A stretch of 64,000 nt of DNA from Dendrolimus kikuchii (taxonomy: Eukaryota; Arthropoda; Insecta; Lepidoptera; Lasiocampidae), in assembly GCA_019925095.2 (NCBI GenBank), contig CM034401.1, forward strand, positions 18,818,338-18,882,337, read 5' to 3'. Within the stretch, counting starts at the first letter, position 1; every line of letters begins with the position of its first letter. Positions 36,332-48,200 of this stretch are shown in pieces. The notes beneath the pieces were generated by a model. It was not told where the DNA came from and made no database searches. It was given only the letters and a program-made list of their open reading frames with translations. The position numbers and the translations under genes were made by a program.

Positions 36332-38990
36332 ATGGCGTTTAGTTTCCCTGCATTTTCGTATATTATAGCTCTAATAGTTGATGCATTCCTTATATTCTTC
36401 TCTATATTCCATGTTATAGCTTTTGATGAATTGAAAACCGATTACAAAAACCCCATAGACCAATGCAACAGTCTGAATCCCGTAAGTATTTCTTCTTATA
36501 ACCTATATCCATCCTTGATCTAAACACCGTTTAACAAATTCATTTTTCCTTTTTACAGCTGGTTCTACCGGAATATTTACTACATTTACTTATAAACGTT
36601 CTGTTCCTGCTGTCCGGAGAATGGTTTTCATTATTGATAAATGTCCCTCTGATTCTATATCATATACACAGGTAAGGTTATGTTCTTTTACGATGTTATA
36701 TTTGTTCACATCAACATTTATGGCCACTCTTGGTAACATGTGTCCATACGATGCAAACAACGCATTTCTAGCCATAAATTATGATTATACTAATAACAAA
36801 TACTCTCTATTTGTATGTTTGTTCTCTCTTCACGGAGTTTGATTAGAATAATCTTTATTTTCTTATTTATATACTACAGATGAAAACCGGATAGAATAGG
36901 TCAGGTCAGAGGATGTCTATAATATCAGAGGACATCTTAATACATATCTTCCAGAACATCTTTTTACACTGATCAAATTTTTCTACCCCTTTATATGATA
37001 TCCTCCCCTCGATCTCCCTTGTCCAATTAACATTAATTACCTCCTAACTTTATAGCAAACATGTACTTACATGTTTTATGCATATTTTTATCCTTAACCC
37101 TTAAGACAATTATCGTTATACCAAAAAGCCGCAAGACTAACACTATCACTATCTCGTAATATACCAAGAAAATATACCCATTTCATACAACTCCTATATA
37201 AACAGAGTGAGACAACAACACAATTAAGTATCACATGCACAAACGCGATCTGCACTCTCATCGCGGACACATATGTGCTAATAGTGAGCTAAAGGGCTAA
37301 TAACATATTTTAATCCCTCAATAACATTTCTTTTAAAGTAGTTAGTCTTACATAATTGTGCTGTCTTGTCCTCACGTTTATTGGAAAAAGATAACCAACC
37401 AGTAAAATTTCTTTAATATAATACTTGCTTCAATTATCCAAGCAGGATCCGAGAAAGATTATAATGTCCTGCAGCCGGGTGGCCTGTCATAAGAAGCAAT
37501 GAAAAAACTCACAGCCAAGTAGTAGGGTATTTGCCCATCTGGATGGCTATCACTGCTGGTCTACATATGCCACCATAACCTTGAGTTGTGTCCTGGCATT
37601 AGTGACCAGGTTCCAGTCCCTTAAGAGAGCAGCAGCGCATTTGTAGCAACTTTGGTGTTGCAAATGTCCATAGGCGATGGTAACCGCTTTCCATCAAGTG
37701 GGCCATCTGCCTGTCTGCTGATCTCCTGCAATAAAAAAAAAAGGCGATGGTAACAGTTTTGCATCAGGTAGGCCGCCTGCCTGTCTGCTGAAGTCATGTA
37801 ATTAAAAAAATACAAATAATGTATATTTTCACCAGTCTCTTTTACTGAATACTGGCAAAATCAATGCCAAAGGCATTGAAGCCAGCAACAGCAAGAACTG
37901 AACTGAACATATCCTTTGTATTACCAATTAAATTAGTTCTAATTACTTCTTTTAGATACTATACAAGGCCAGTGATGTCAGGTCCAGGATTATACGATCC
38001 GACTAGTATCATGAATGCGGATGTGTTGACAGTCTGCCAAAGAGAAGGCTGGATCAAACTTGCATTTTATTTGTTATCATTCTTCCTGTATCTTTATGGG
38101 TAAGTTATTCATACTAATAATACTTACTGGGCAATCATCATGTCCTTGAGTTTTCTGACATTATATTGGACAACTGATTTGCAGTCCTAAAAGGTTGAAA
38201 AATCCTTTCTGTGTGCACACAAATACTGGTTCTTATATCTCACCGACTATTCATTTGCCTTAATATCAGTTGAATTTTAATATTACTTGTATGTAGCTTG
38301 TGCCAATTTTTTACCAATATTAAGGCATATGAGTGGTCGGTAAGACAACTGTGGTGTTTGTAAACACCCACATCTTAAAAGCTCAAAAACTGAATTAATT
38401 TTTGTTGCTTGTTAAAAAGGTCTTGAACGAAATTTGCATGAGTATATTATTTTTAATTTTGGCACAAATGGAACATTTAATAATGTATGTGTATATACAT
38501 AATATATAGATATAATAATCTAATCTAATAACTACTTCACCTATGTGAATAAAATTAGGCTAGTGTATTCCACTTCATGGCACTACACAATAATAGTAAT
38601 TGGAGAAACTACTAATGTTACTGCAAGATAAAAATAGTGTACATGTGGAGTGTTACTATATTTTTGATAGATCTTCAAAAATCATAACCACTTCCACTTT
38701 TCTGATAACAATTTATTATTTAAGTGTAAACACGAGAGAGGCATACTTAACAAAATTACATATAATAGAGCTTAAAAATACATTCAAAGATTTTTTTTTA
38801 CTACAAGATTCGATTATTACGTTTATATTGTAGTTTTTGATTAATTGTTTTTTGGTTTCACTAGTAGACCTATAAGGCACCCGTACACTACACATGGAAT
38901 GAAACTCATATGACTGATTTATTTCTACTCTTAGTAATAAATAAAATTGTCTTTTGTTACAGAATGATTGTGGTATTGATTGCCGCCTAA
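36332..38990 (+). CDS. cni: Cornichon (ER cargo receptor), complete, four exons
   Basis: Exons 36332-36481, 36559-36671, 37956-38099 and 38963-38990 join in phase (0, 2, 2) to give 435 nt, 144 aa, the size of insect cornichon. The first exon encodes the signature [20 protein letters not shown], and the third encodes [20 protein letters not shown], both nearly invariant in cornichon/CNIH1. Three hydrophobic segments (about residues 7-29, 53-75 and 122-143) fit the known membrane topology. Cornichon loads transmembrane cargo such as TGF-alpha-like growth factors into COPII vesicles at ER exit sites. The last exon is only 28 nt. The paralogue CNIH4 is excluded by the conserved CNIH1-type motifs. 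Intron 2 carries short-repeat copies and intron 3 a MITE. Confidence 0.96.
37444..37741 (+). mobile_element. LINE-ends short repeat, nearly full length
   Basis: The degraded start (gtcctgcagccgggtggcct) runs through both modules to tgatctcctgcaat plus poly-A. cni intron 2. Confidence 0.8.
37742..37808 (+). mobile_element. Second, diverged 3' tail of the same repeat family
   Basis: Directly after the poly-A of the previous copy comes ggcgatggtaacagttttgc ... ctgaagtcatgtaattaaaa, a second 3' module differing at about eight positions. This is probably a separate 5'-truncated insertion into the A-tail. Confidence 0.7.
38215..38355. mobile_element. Small palindromic MITE
   Basis: ctcaccgactattcatttgc at the left mirrors gcatatgagtggtcggtaag at the right. 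The core is cagttgaattttaatatta. cni intron 3. Confidence 0.6.
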
Positions 38991-39110
38991 GTACATATGA
39001 AAGTTGGTTATTATACTCCAATATAAGTCGTAATTAATTTATTGTTAGTTTTCAAATGGGAATGTGCGATCGAACAAAACAGTGTGCAGTTGGATGAATG
39101 CAGTATTTTC

Positions 39111-39120
39111 AATAAATAAA
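39111..39120 (+). terminator. cni poly(A) signal
   Basis: Overlapping AATAAATAAA about 120 nt past the stop codon, followed by a GT-rich stretch (gcttgtgtttt). Confidence 0.65.
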
Positions 39121-39659
39121 ATTTTAATATTTCTATGCTTGTGTTTTATTAGTCTCAACAAACATAGTGTATGACACCCTTAAATTAAGTGCGCATGATT
39201 GCCAATGATGGCTGGATGGCTGGATGAAGAAAGCAGAGGGCTGAGGTACATGGCACAACTTGGGGAGCCCTACTATATCTTATTAAATAATGAATAATAT
39301 CCAAGTTGAAAAGTGGTGGTAGTTAAGTGATAAACCCAAGATTCGAGTCCTGGCCCGAAAACACATGGTTTCTGACTTATATGGTTATATGGTAACGTGT
39401 ACAACCCGGAAGAGTTCTATTTCTATTTTTGTTCCAATTGGGGCCAACGCATAGGCATTGAATTTGCCAATGACACATACGAGTAAAGTGACAGATGAAA
39501 GAAAATTTATAGAAAAAAGGCTTTAATCGGTATTCGATAGCCAAGACCTGTCATCCTGTGGACAAAACAAACATATATTATGTTAGACTATCTACATTCT
39601 ATAGGTACTATAAATAAATGTTATCAAGCATTAAACATTTATATAAAATATAAACATAA

Positions 39660-40268
39660 TCATTATCATTTAAGGTTTAGACTGACAGGGCGGGGGAAAT
39701 CTCGTGGTAAGATATCGTAGAGCGGGGTTTTAAAATTATTGCAATGGAAGAAAATATGCTCCAACGTCCTTTCAACTAATCCACATTCGCAAAGGGAGTG
39801 GTCATGAACCCTGATCTTGGCTAGGAGAACTGGGGAACCACAGTGACCCAATCTAAGGTGTATTATGCAGGAAACAATTTTTTTAGGGAGATAACGATGT
39901 GGGAAATACCAACGTTTTCTGGGTACAAACGGTTGTAGTTGGCCATAGTGTTTTCCAACAGTTTAGCGAGATGTTTACCATAATCGGTCCCAAGTTTCAT
40001 ACATCTGTGAACTGGCCAGTGCACGTAAGTCACGAAGAAAGCATTTCCTAAATTTAGGGCAACCTAGATGGATGACTTCCTTAGCGCAGGCATTAACGAT
40101 TTCATTGTCTCGAATACCACAATGGCCGGGAATCCAGGCTAAGGTTATATCGTGGCCAGCCGCAAGAGTTAACTTGAGACTTCGCTCGGATGACGTAAAC
40201 GCGTCGATAGCGAGAGCGGTAAGAAGGCGGGGGTCGGGAGGGGAGCGCGCATTCCGCTCAAGTCTCAA
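39660..40268 (-). pseudogene. RNase H and C-terminal remnant of an I/jockey-type LINE
   Basis: 40268 down to about 39975 encodes LAWIPGHCGIRDNEIVNACA, the RNase H motif (usually WVPGHxGIxGNE.AD..A). Further on, IHLRLGHCGSPVLLAKI and HSLCECGLVERTLEHIFFHC form the usual C-terminal zinc-knuckle tail, but in a different frame, so at least one frameshift separates them. The RT domain is not seen. Homology stops abruptly at 40261, where a 24-bp inverted repeat begins. Confidence 0.7.
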
Positions 40269-40284
40269 GTTAACTCTTGCGGCT
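40158..40284. repeat. 24-bp perfect inverted repeat (snapback)
   Basis: 40158-40181 and 40261-40284 are exact reverse complements (starting agccgcaagagttaac) around a 79-nt loop. The left arm is part of the RNase H frame; the right arm ends it. Confidence 0.9.
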
Positions 40285-40794
40285 AATAGTGACGGGGAAC
40301 GGAAATATCGTGATGAAACAAAACATACAACGAAATAACGGCTGTATCAAAGAAAATTTTCCCAATAATCCAATATGACCGAAGTCGCAAGCCAATATTA
40401 GTGATATCATATTTTTACTATTATATTCTTCCATTCTATCTCGTAAGTATTTCAATGCAAGTAGATTTGCGTTCTTCTGAATTTGACCCCACAATATTAG
40501 ATGAGAGAGTACAAAACGGGTAAATTATTGTGAAAAAATCCGTTAGTATCCTAGCCTCTGGTGAAGATAATAAAAGGTTAGTAGCTAACCATTTGTAACA
40601 TGCCTACCGCAATAATTTGTGGTTACTTTAAGTATACTGTTATTTGTTTACAGTGTAGTTCATAAACGCATAGCGATTAGTAAAGTGCAAAATCACGACT
40701 GGTTTGATCTTGAGGGTCATGTCTTCTGATTGGATTGCATATTCATTTTGGTGCGTTTTTATGGTGATGGTCGAGACCCTTTCTTTTTGTATTG

Positions 40795-40990
40795 CATGAG
40801 TGTGTCGCCGTTAAGGGAGACTGGAACCTGGCCACTAACCACGGATCACAAGGATGTAATGGTAGAAAAATCTAGACCAGTGATGGTAGACTTCCAGACG
40901 GGCAATACCCTACCGCCTGGCTGTGGGTGGTTTTGTCGCTTCTTACGACAAGCCGCCAAGCCGCAGGAAATTGTATTCTTTCTCCGTTCT
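40795..40990 (-). mobile_element. LINE-ends short repeat, 3' module missing
   Basis: ttaagggagactggaacctg through to ccgcaggaaattgtattctt; the 5' module is complete to ttctccgttct. The 3' module has been lost. Confidence 0.75.
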
Positions 40991-42605
40991 ATAAAATAAA
41001 GCTAAGTTTAGAAATTCTGCTGAGATTGATCTTATCAAGCTATAATATATGATTGATGTAGTAATACAATTGTTCTTTTAAATCGGCGGATTGGATTACT
41101 GTCTGGGGAAATTGATTTTATACATTATAGGATTTAGCCGTATAGGCCCGCTTGAAAAATTCACCTGTATTTACAAACATACGTCCTTATTCATATTAAA
41201 TTACAATAAGTTTCTTGGCTTCTTTAAGGTTCCTAAAAAAGCATAAAAACTACACCAACTTAATTTAATAAGACCGACATAGTTAGTTAGTTAGTATTTA
41301 AGTATACTTACATTTAAATAATAGGTACTTTAAAGGTTTACCTACCTACATATTCAAATTCAAGTTTTATTCAAAATAAATTCAACTATAAAACACTTTT
41401 TGAAGGTCAATACATACATACATAATATATTTAAAACTAGGAAATGCCTGCGAATTCGTCGACACAAAATACCGCAGCATTAAAAAAAATTATGTAAGCT
41501 ATCGTTTTATCAAAAACTGTTTTGGAATAAGCAAATTTTTATGCAACCTAACAACTACAAACCGCTCCCGGAAAAATTCCCGCGGGATTCCCGAAATAAA
41601 AAATATCACACATTTTTATTGCCTACATAAAATTTGCTATCGATCAGTGAAAAAATCACATTGGAATTCAATTTGTTTTATCTGGCCGATTTAAATCATT
41701 CCCAGAAATATTCCCGCGGGACTCCGAGGATAAAAAGTAGCGCAGATTTTAAGTCTAAGAATTGGCTGTCGATCAGCGAAAACCGCATCGAATTCGGCGC
41801 AGAAGATTTACGTGAATCCCAAACAAACAGACAATAAATCTAAAAAAAATGCATCGAGTTCTCCATCTTTTATAATTTGTTTAAGTATTCCTGTTTTTTT
41901 TAATAGTTTCAATCTACGGCATGTTTAGAATTTTATAATATTATAGATCTGAAGTCTATATTTAACATAGCTTAGACCACAGTCCACACTACAATTTTGC
42001 GAAACTAACTGTTACAACAGATTGAAGCCAAATGCAAAATAAAAGCAAAAAGAATACTACAAAATGGTCGCTCTCTGGTTTTTCCATTAAATGAACACGA
42101 AAGTTGATCGTTTATTTACGCTTTTACATCGTTTAATTAAATGCAACGCTTTCCGATAACTGATTTTATATAGCTCTTGCGACTCGTGCAGATCTATTCA
42201 ATGCCGTACGCAGAGTCGGCTAATGGCTCATTAACTTCACAATGTGGCAGTTCGATTTCTTATTTTGTTATTTTAATTACATTATTTATATTACATTAGC
42301 ATTTAATAGCAAAGTCAAGAATATATTTTGAATATTAATTATAATTACACGGTAGTTTAAAACTAAATTTTAACTGCTCTTGAACTTAACCGTGATTTAA
42401 ACTTTTTGAGCGCGGTAGTTAACCCGTTTATTTATGAATTAATATCATCGGCCCTTGCCTGTCCTTGAAATTTTCTTCCATAAGAAGAATTCTAGGGATG
42501 AGAGTCCTCTCGTGAAGCGGTTGCTGTTAGCTATGGTGGACAATTATTTTTACGTATTTTGGGATAAACGTATAAATATAGTTTATGTTATTCAAGGATA
42601 ATGCA
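40991..42605. other. Gene-free stretch
   Basis: AT-rich. Only a LINE-tail-like piece (41355-41420, tattcaaaataaattcaact) and two degenerate Helitron-body-like segments, each with attcccgcggga (near 41578 and 41709), can be pointed out. Confidence 0.5.
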
Positions 42606-42621
42606 GCATTCTAATAGTGAA

Positions 42622-43663
42622 CCCCCAGGGGGTGCCGCCCTGGACTCGTCTCCGTCTAGGAAGCGGTACAAGGGGATGCGTCCCCGGGGCCCTTAGCGGC
42701 CACTGTCACATTCCCCCCTTCACCCCTTGACAGTGATGTCCCACCTATCCACTCCAAATCCTTGTATTCCTTCCCCTTCCTCCCAAACCTCCTCCCCAAA
42801 CACCCCTCCTTTCCGACGACGACCGCCAGCGTTGGGCTCTGCTCCGCCCAGCGCGGTTCTGCTAATCTTGGTCGGTAGAGTTGGAAAACCCTGTGGCCGG
42901 CGTTGATACGGTGGAAGCGACTCGACCGCAGCTGTTGCGATGGCTCTCGCGGAAACGCGGGACTCTGACCTTTAGATTGCGGGCTGTCAGCCTTCACCCC
43001 AATGCCACCAGTGTGGCGCGCTTGACACGGGGTTTCATACGCTAGTCGAGTGCGCAGCCTAGGCACCACAGAGATTTGAACTCGGGACAATAGTAGGTCC
43101 GATTGATTCGCTCGGCAGCCTGGTGCAAGCCATGCTGTAAAGCGATGCTCATTGGGTGGGTGTGGTCAATTTCTGCGAGACAGTGATGTCTCAAAAGGAA
43201 GCCGCGGAACGAGATAGGGAGAGAAATGGAATTGCGCGTATTTATGCGCCTCCTCACGGGCGCCGGCGTCAGCCGGGAGCCCGGAGACAGAGAATTGCTC
43301 ATGATTTCCCTCCCTAAAATAATACCGCTTCAGGGGCCCTCTTGCATCAAGAGAGCAGAAGAGTCTTCACCCCTGTCGTCGAAGTGAGTTAGCTCTTTCC
43401 AGAGGCTTTCTCAGGCACTTATTGCGCTAGGATCGGCGTGGGCGTAACTACGTTCTAAGTCTCATGCCTTTTCTGCCATAAGCGCGGGGCATTGGAGGAG
43501 GATGGTTTTAATGGGTATTTTGGGCTCGAGTCTCCACACAAGCCGGTTGATTATTCTTTGGATTGCTCCTTCTGGGAATGCCTCCATGATCGACTACGGT
43601 CTAATCCCTTGCAAAAGACCCGGTATTGTGCGTAAATAGCATTTCCCCCGCCTGAAAAAAAAA
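42622..43663 (+). pseudogene. 5'-truncated R1-like LINE with 16-bp target duplication
   Basis: gcattctaatagtgaa occurs exactly at 42606-42621 and 43664-43679, and the insert ends in poly-A. The plus-strand frame from about 42980 encodes a zinc-knuckle CHQCGALDTGFHTLVEC, then APQRFELGTIVGPID and NFCETVMSQKEAAERDRE before a stop near 43315, the typical R1-clade C-terminus, followed by a 3' UTR. Two in-frame TAG/TAA stops show it is dead. The 3' UTR has a relative at 58191-58560. Confidence 0.8.
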
Positions 43664-43679
43664 GCATTCTAATAGTGAA

Positions 43680-45258
43680 AGAATTTTTGAAATTGGTCCA
43701 GTAGTTTTTGAATTTATTCGTTACAAACTAAAATACAAATCTTTCCTCTTTATAATATTATAGTAAAAACTAGTACCTAGAAATCTATAACCTGGGTGTC
43801 TTCAAGTCTCGTATGAATAGGTACCTTCTAGGTAAGCGTGCTCAATATTAGACCATAACTCCGCTCAAATCGAGCGAAATAATGGTCAAACTCTCGAACC
43901 TAAACAATGATAAAGAAAGTAGTATAGATAAGTGTGAGGCGTGAACTGCCAAATACTGACCCAATTTATTATTTTTAACCGACTTCAATAAAGGATTTTC
44001 TCAATACATCGTATAAATACGTACGACTCAACAACCTTATTCGCCCATCTGTCAGCGTTTTAGAGGGGAAAAATGATCGAGCCATAAGTATGCGTACTTG
44101 CTCGCATGTTTATCACCTGCTTAAAAATATCAAACTTTTAAATTGTAAATAAGTTCGCGTTTGACGAGCATGCTTACCTAGAAAATACCTATTCATGTGT
44201 AACTTGAAGACACTCCAAATATAACTTTTACAAAATATAAACTCTGATTCGTGGTGACTAATAATGATAAAAACATTATACTTATTTGTTTTGGTTCAGA
44301 ATATTAATTCTTCCAAGGTTGTCTTTGCGTTTGTAAGAAAATGACGATTAGGTTAATTATTATGAACCAGGAACATAATACAATGTAAATAATGAGTCTC
44401 ACGTCACATGATATAATTTATTGGAATAAAATTCGAAGTTTTCTTTATTAAATTATCTTTAAAAATATCAATCATGCCATTATTTCGTGACATATAATAT
44501 TTAATTTTACGTAACTGATAATTCTTCGATAATAGTTCAGTTTTAATTATAAAATAACTTCACTCCATTTCTGTCTGTAGTATAAAACAATAATGGGGAA
44601 GATAATAAAAGAACCAAAGTAATAAAAGGTACACAGACACACAATTTGACACAACTTATAATTCTGATCGGCAGTTGTCATCCGCAGAAAATTTCAGACC
44701 GATTTCCGACATATAAATTTGTATATTGAACTTTATTCACAAGTGGATATGGCAGTGTTGCTATGCATTCTTAGCACTGTACCTCTTACATGATTCGTAC
44801 ACTGTTGCGCGCTACTAAACTTAGTGTTACAGTTATTTAGTTGCATAGTTGTACTTGTCATGCTTTTTTTTAAGTTAATAATTAATTTTGTTATGTACTA
44901 CCCTCTTATTTCTAAACAATACAGTCGGCCATTTCCTTTATTGAATAATGTTATATTTTTATTTATTCTGTGATTAGCGCCTGTTTTGTATAGAATAGTT
45001 CTCTATAATTTAACATAATTTTATGTAACAATATTTATCTCTAATATGATGTGGTAATTGTGTAGATTATAATTCATAACCTCTCAATTGTATATAGACG
45101 CTATTCACTACATTTTAATTTCATGTCAGCAGACACGATAGAGCTTTACTGTGTTCGATTTGTTTTATTGCATGTAACACTTTAAATATAATATCTTATA
45201 TAAAATATCCAAACAATAATGTATTAAATTTTTGTTATTCATAACCCTTTTAATTATA
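43680..45258. other. Gene-free stretch with an inverted-repeat pair
   Basis: gtgtcttcaagtc..tatgaataggtaccttctaggtaagc at about 43798-43843 is mirrored at about 44168-44212. A third copy is at 50085-50140. Also contains the dispersed repeat 44660-44830. No gene seen. Confidence 0.5.
44660..44830. repeat. Dispersed repeat shared with 21778-21950
   Basis: Second copy of the family described at 21778-21950, ending near ttgcgcgctactaaa. Confidence 0.6.
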
Positions 45259-48200
45259 TTTTTTTTTTTTATAGCTGGAGTACAGCAAACAGGCTAACGG
45301 CCCACCTGGTGGAAAGCGGTTACCGTCGCCTATGGACGTTTGCAACATCAGAGATGTCGCCAACGCGCTGCCGGCCTCGAAGAAATTTTATGACACCCTT
45401 TTTGAAGAACTCCATATCGTAGCGCTGTGGGAAAACCTCGGCCGGGAGCTCATTCCAAATCCCCACGGTACGCGAGAGAAACGTTCTACAGAACCGTTGC
45501 GTACATGAGCGAAGCGGCTCAAGGAAGTGGGGGTGAACTCCCAATCGATGGCGAGCGGTGCGATGGTAGAAGGAGGACGAAGGCACCATTCTAAACAGTT
45601 CTTCGGAACATTCCCCGTTATACAGTCGGTAGAATACGCAGAGAGAAGCAAAGTCTCTCCTAAGGCCAAGCGTATCTAAACCGTCTGTGAGTATGGGATC
45701 ATCAACAACGCGAAGGGCTCGACGTTGAATACTGTCCAGGGGATTAAGTTGGTAAGCAGGTGCTCCAGCCCAAAGGTGTGAGCAGTACTCCATATGCGGC
45801 CTCACCTGGGCTTTATAAAGCACAAGGCGTTGCCGCGATGTGAAGTACTGCTTGGACCGGTTTAGCACTCCCAGCTTCTTGGAGGCAAGTTTTGCCTTGC
45901 CTTCAAGATGGCCCCTGAACTGTACATCGTTCGTGATGTTGATACCGAGGATCCCAATACTTTTGGAGGTGGTAAGGGGAGTTCCTTGGAACTCAAGCGC
46001 TTGCTCGAATGGAGTTTTTTTGGCAGAGAATACGCAGACCTGTGTCTTCTTGGGGTTGAAATGGACAAGGTTTTGTCTCCCCCATTCAGAGACTCTCTGT
46101 AAGGAATGTTCTACTTCAGACACAAGTCTAACCCGACTTTCCTCCACAAATGATCGAGGGACGTTTGCACGACCAGAGTACTGCGCATCGCCAGTGCTGT
46201 CATCCGCATAGCAATGAATGTTGTGATTAGACAACATATCATTGATATGCAGGATGAACAACGTTGGCGATAGCACACAACCCTGGGGCACACCAGCGTT
46301 GATGGGCTTGATACTTGAGCAGCAACCATCGACAACGACTTGAATGCTGCGCCCATCAAGAAAGCTGGATAGCCAGGTACAAAGTCCCTCAGGTATCCCA
46401 TATGATGGCAGCTTCGATAGAAGAGCCTTGTGCCAGACCCGGTCGAAGGCCTTAGCAATATCTAGACTAACTGCCAGTGCTTCCCCTTTGCTCTCAATGG
46501 CTTCAGCCCAACGGTGGGTTAGGTAAACCAAGAGATCCCCAGCTGAGCGACCATGGCGGAAGCCGTATTGCCGGTCATTTAGTAGCTGGGAATCTTCGAG
46601 GTAACCCAGAAGCTGCGCGTTGATAATACGCTCCATCACCTTTGAGAGCAAAGAGGTTATTGCTATAGGCCTATAATTCGACGGGTCTGTGCGGTCCCCT
46701 TTTTTGGGGACAGGGTGCACATGGGCAATCTTCCACGAAGCGGGGACACAAGCCTTGTGATAAGAGAGAGTGAAAAGTCGGGCAAGGACTGGAGACAGCT
46801 CAGCTGAACACGTCTGCAGCACAATGGCAGGAATGCCATCAGGGCCAGAAGACTTCTTGACGTCGAGGGAGCGGAGAGCACATCGGACTGCTTTTTGTGT
46901 AAAGCGCACCTCCGGCATTTTATACTCACACTCTGGGATTGTAGGTGGAGTTTCTCCCCCGTCGTCAAGAGTCGAATTGGCCGCAAAGATTTCGCCCAGA
47001 AGATCGGCTTTGTCTTTGGCGGCGTGTGCCAGACGGTCGTCCACTGTGCGCAGAGGTGGAAGAGATGCCCGACAGAAGTTTCCTTCGACAGCTTTGGCGA
47101 GGGCCCAAAAAGCTCTAGTCCCAGAAGGGTAGCTAGAGAGGCGCTCACCAATTCTGCCGATATGAATGAATTTTGCTCTCACAAGCTGCTTTTTTAGGGA
47201 CCTGGAGGCAGCATTGTATCTCTTTTTCAGGTCAGAGGAACTTGGATCCTGACGAGCCCGCGCTCCAGTCCAGGCTCGATAAGCCTGTTGCTTTAGCTTT
47301 ACAGCCTCAGCACAGGACTTATCGAACCATGGTTTGCTCGTACCACCAATGGGTACCTTAGAGTTTGGAATGAAACATTCCATTCCCTGCAGTACCACAT
47401 CGGCGATCGAGTCTGCGCATGCATCAGGATCTTCTGACGAGAAACATAGCTGCCTCCATGGGTAGGATGCATAGAATTCACGCAGTCCATCCCAATCTGC
47501 TGACCTGTATCGCCACACCTTCCGTCGTCCAGCGGGACGAGTCCGATCGGCAATAGGAAGGGGCACCACCGAAGATACCAGACAATGATCAGAGGTTCCC
47601 AGTGGAGCACTGATCGAGATCTGGTAATTCTCCGGGTGTGTGGTCAGCAGAAGATCTAGCAAGGAGGGCTCATGATCCACTCTATCCGGTATTCGGGTAA
47701 ATCCCGTGATCACCTGAGTGAATCCATGGGCGAGAGCAAAATCATAGGCAGTAGTCCCTGGCAGATCAGTTCTCGGGGAACCCAACCACTCAGCGTGATG
47801 AGCATTAAAGTCCCCGAGTATGACTACCTCTGCCGAAGGGTACTGCCTGAAAACTCTGTCGGTTCCCTCATGAACGTGTTCAAAAAAGCGAGCTGTTTCA
47901 GTCCTTGCGCATTCCCTACCATGGGACCGGTATAAGCACGCATAGATCTGAGTGGAACCACCAAAATCTATGCGTACCCACAAGATGGAAAGGTCCCTAT
48001 CTTCAAGGCCGTGGAGACGGCGACAGCAGATATCTTCCCGGACGTATACACAGACCCCGGTTTTTGACAGAAACAAGTGTTCCAGATTGTAACCGGGGTA
48101 GTGAAGGTATGATGTGTCGACCGGAGTAGAAATCTGTGTCTCCGTCAAAAATAATAAGGCTGGCTTTGCCGTCTCGAGGTGGTGATGGACGGCATTGATA

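Noticed and set aside
42656..43090. 144-codon minus-strand frame
   Set aside because: Antisense to the R1-like remnant, whose plus-strand frame carries the recognisable zinc knuckle and C-terminus.
45840..48129. Several plus-strand and alternative-frame open frames
   Set aside because: All are shadows of the 990-codon LINE frame on the minus strand.
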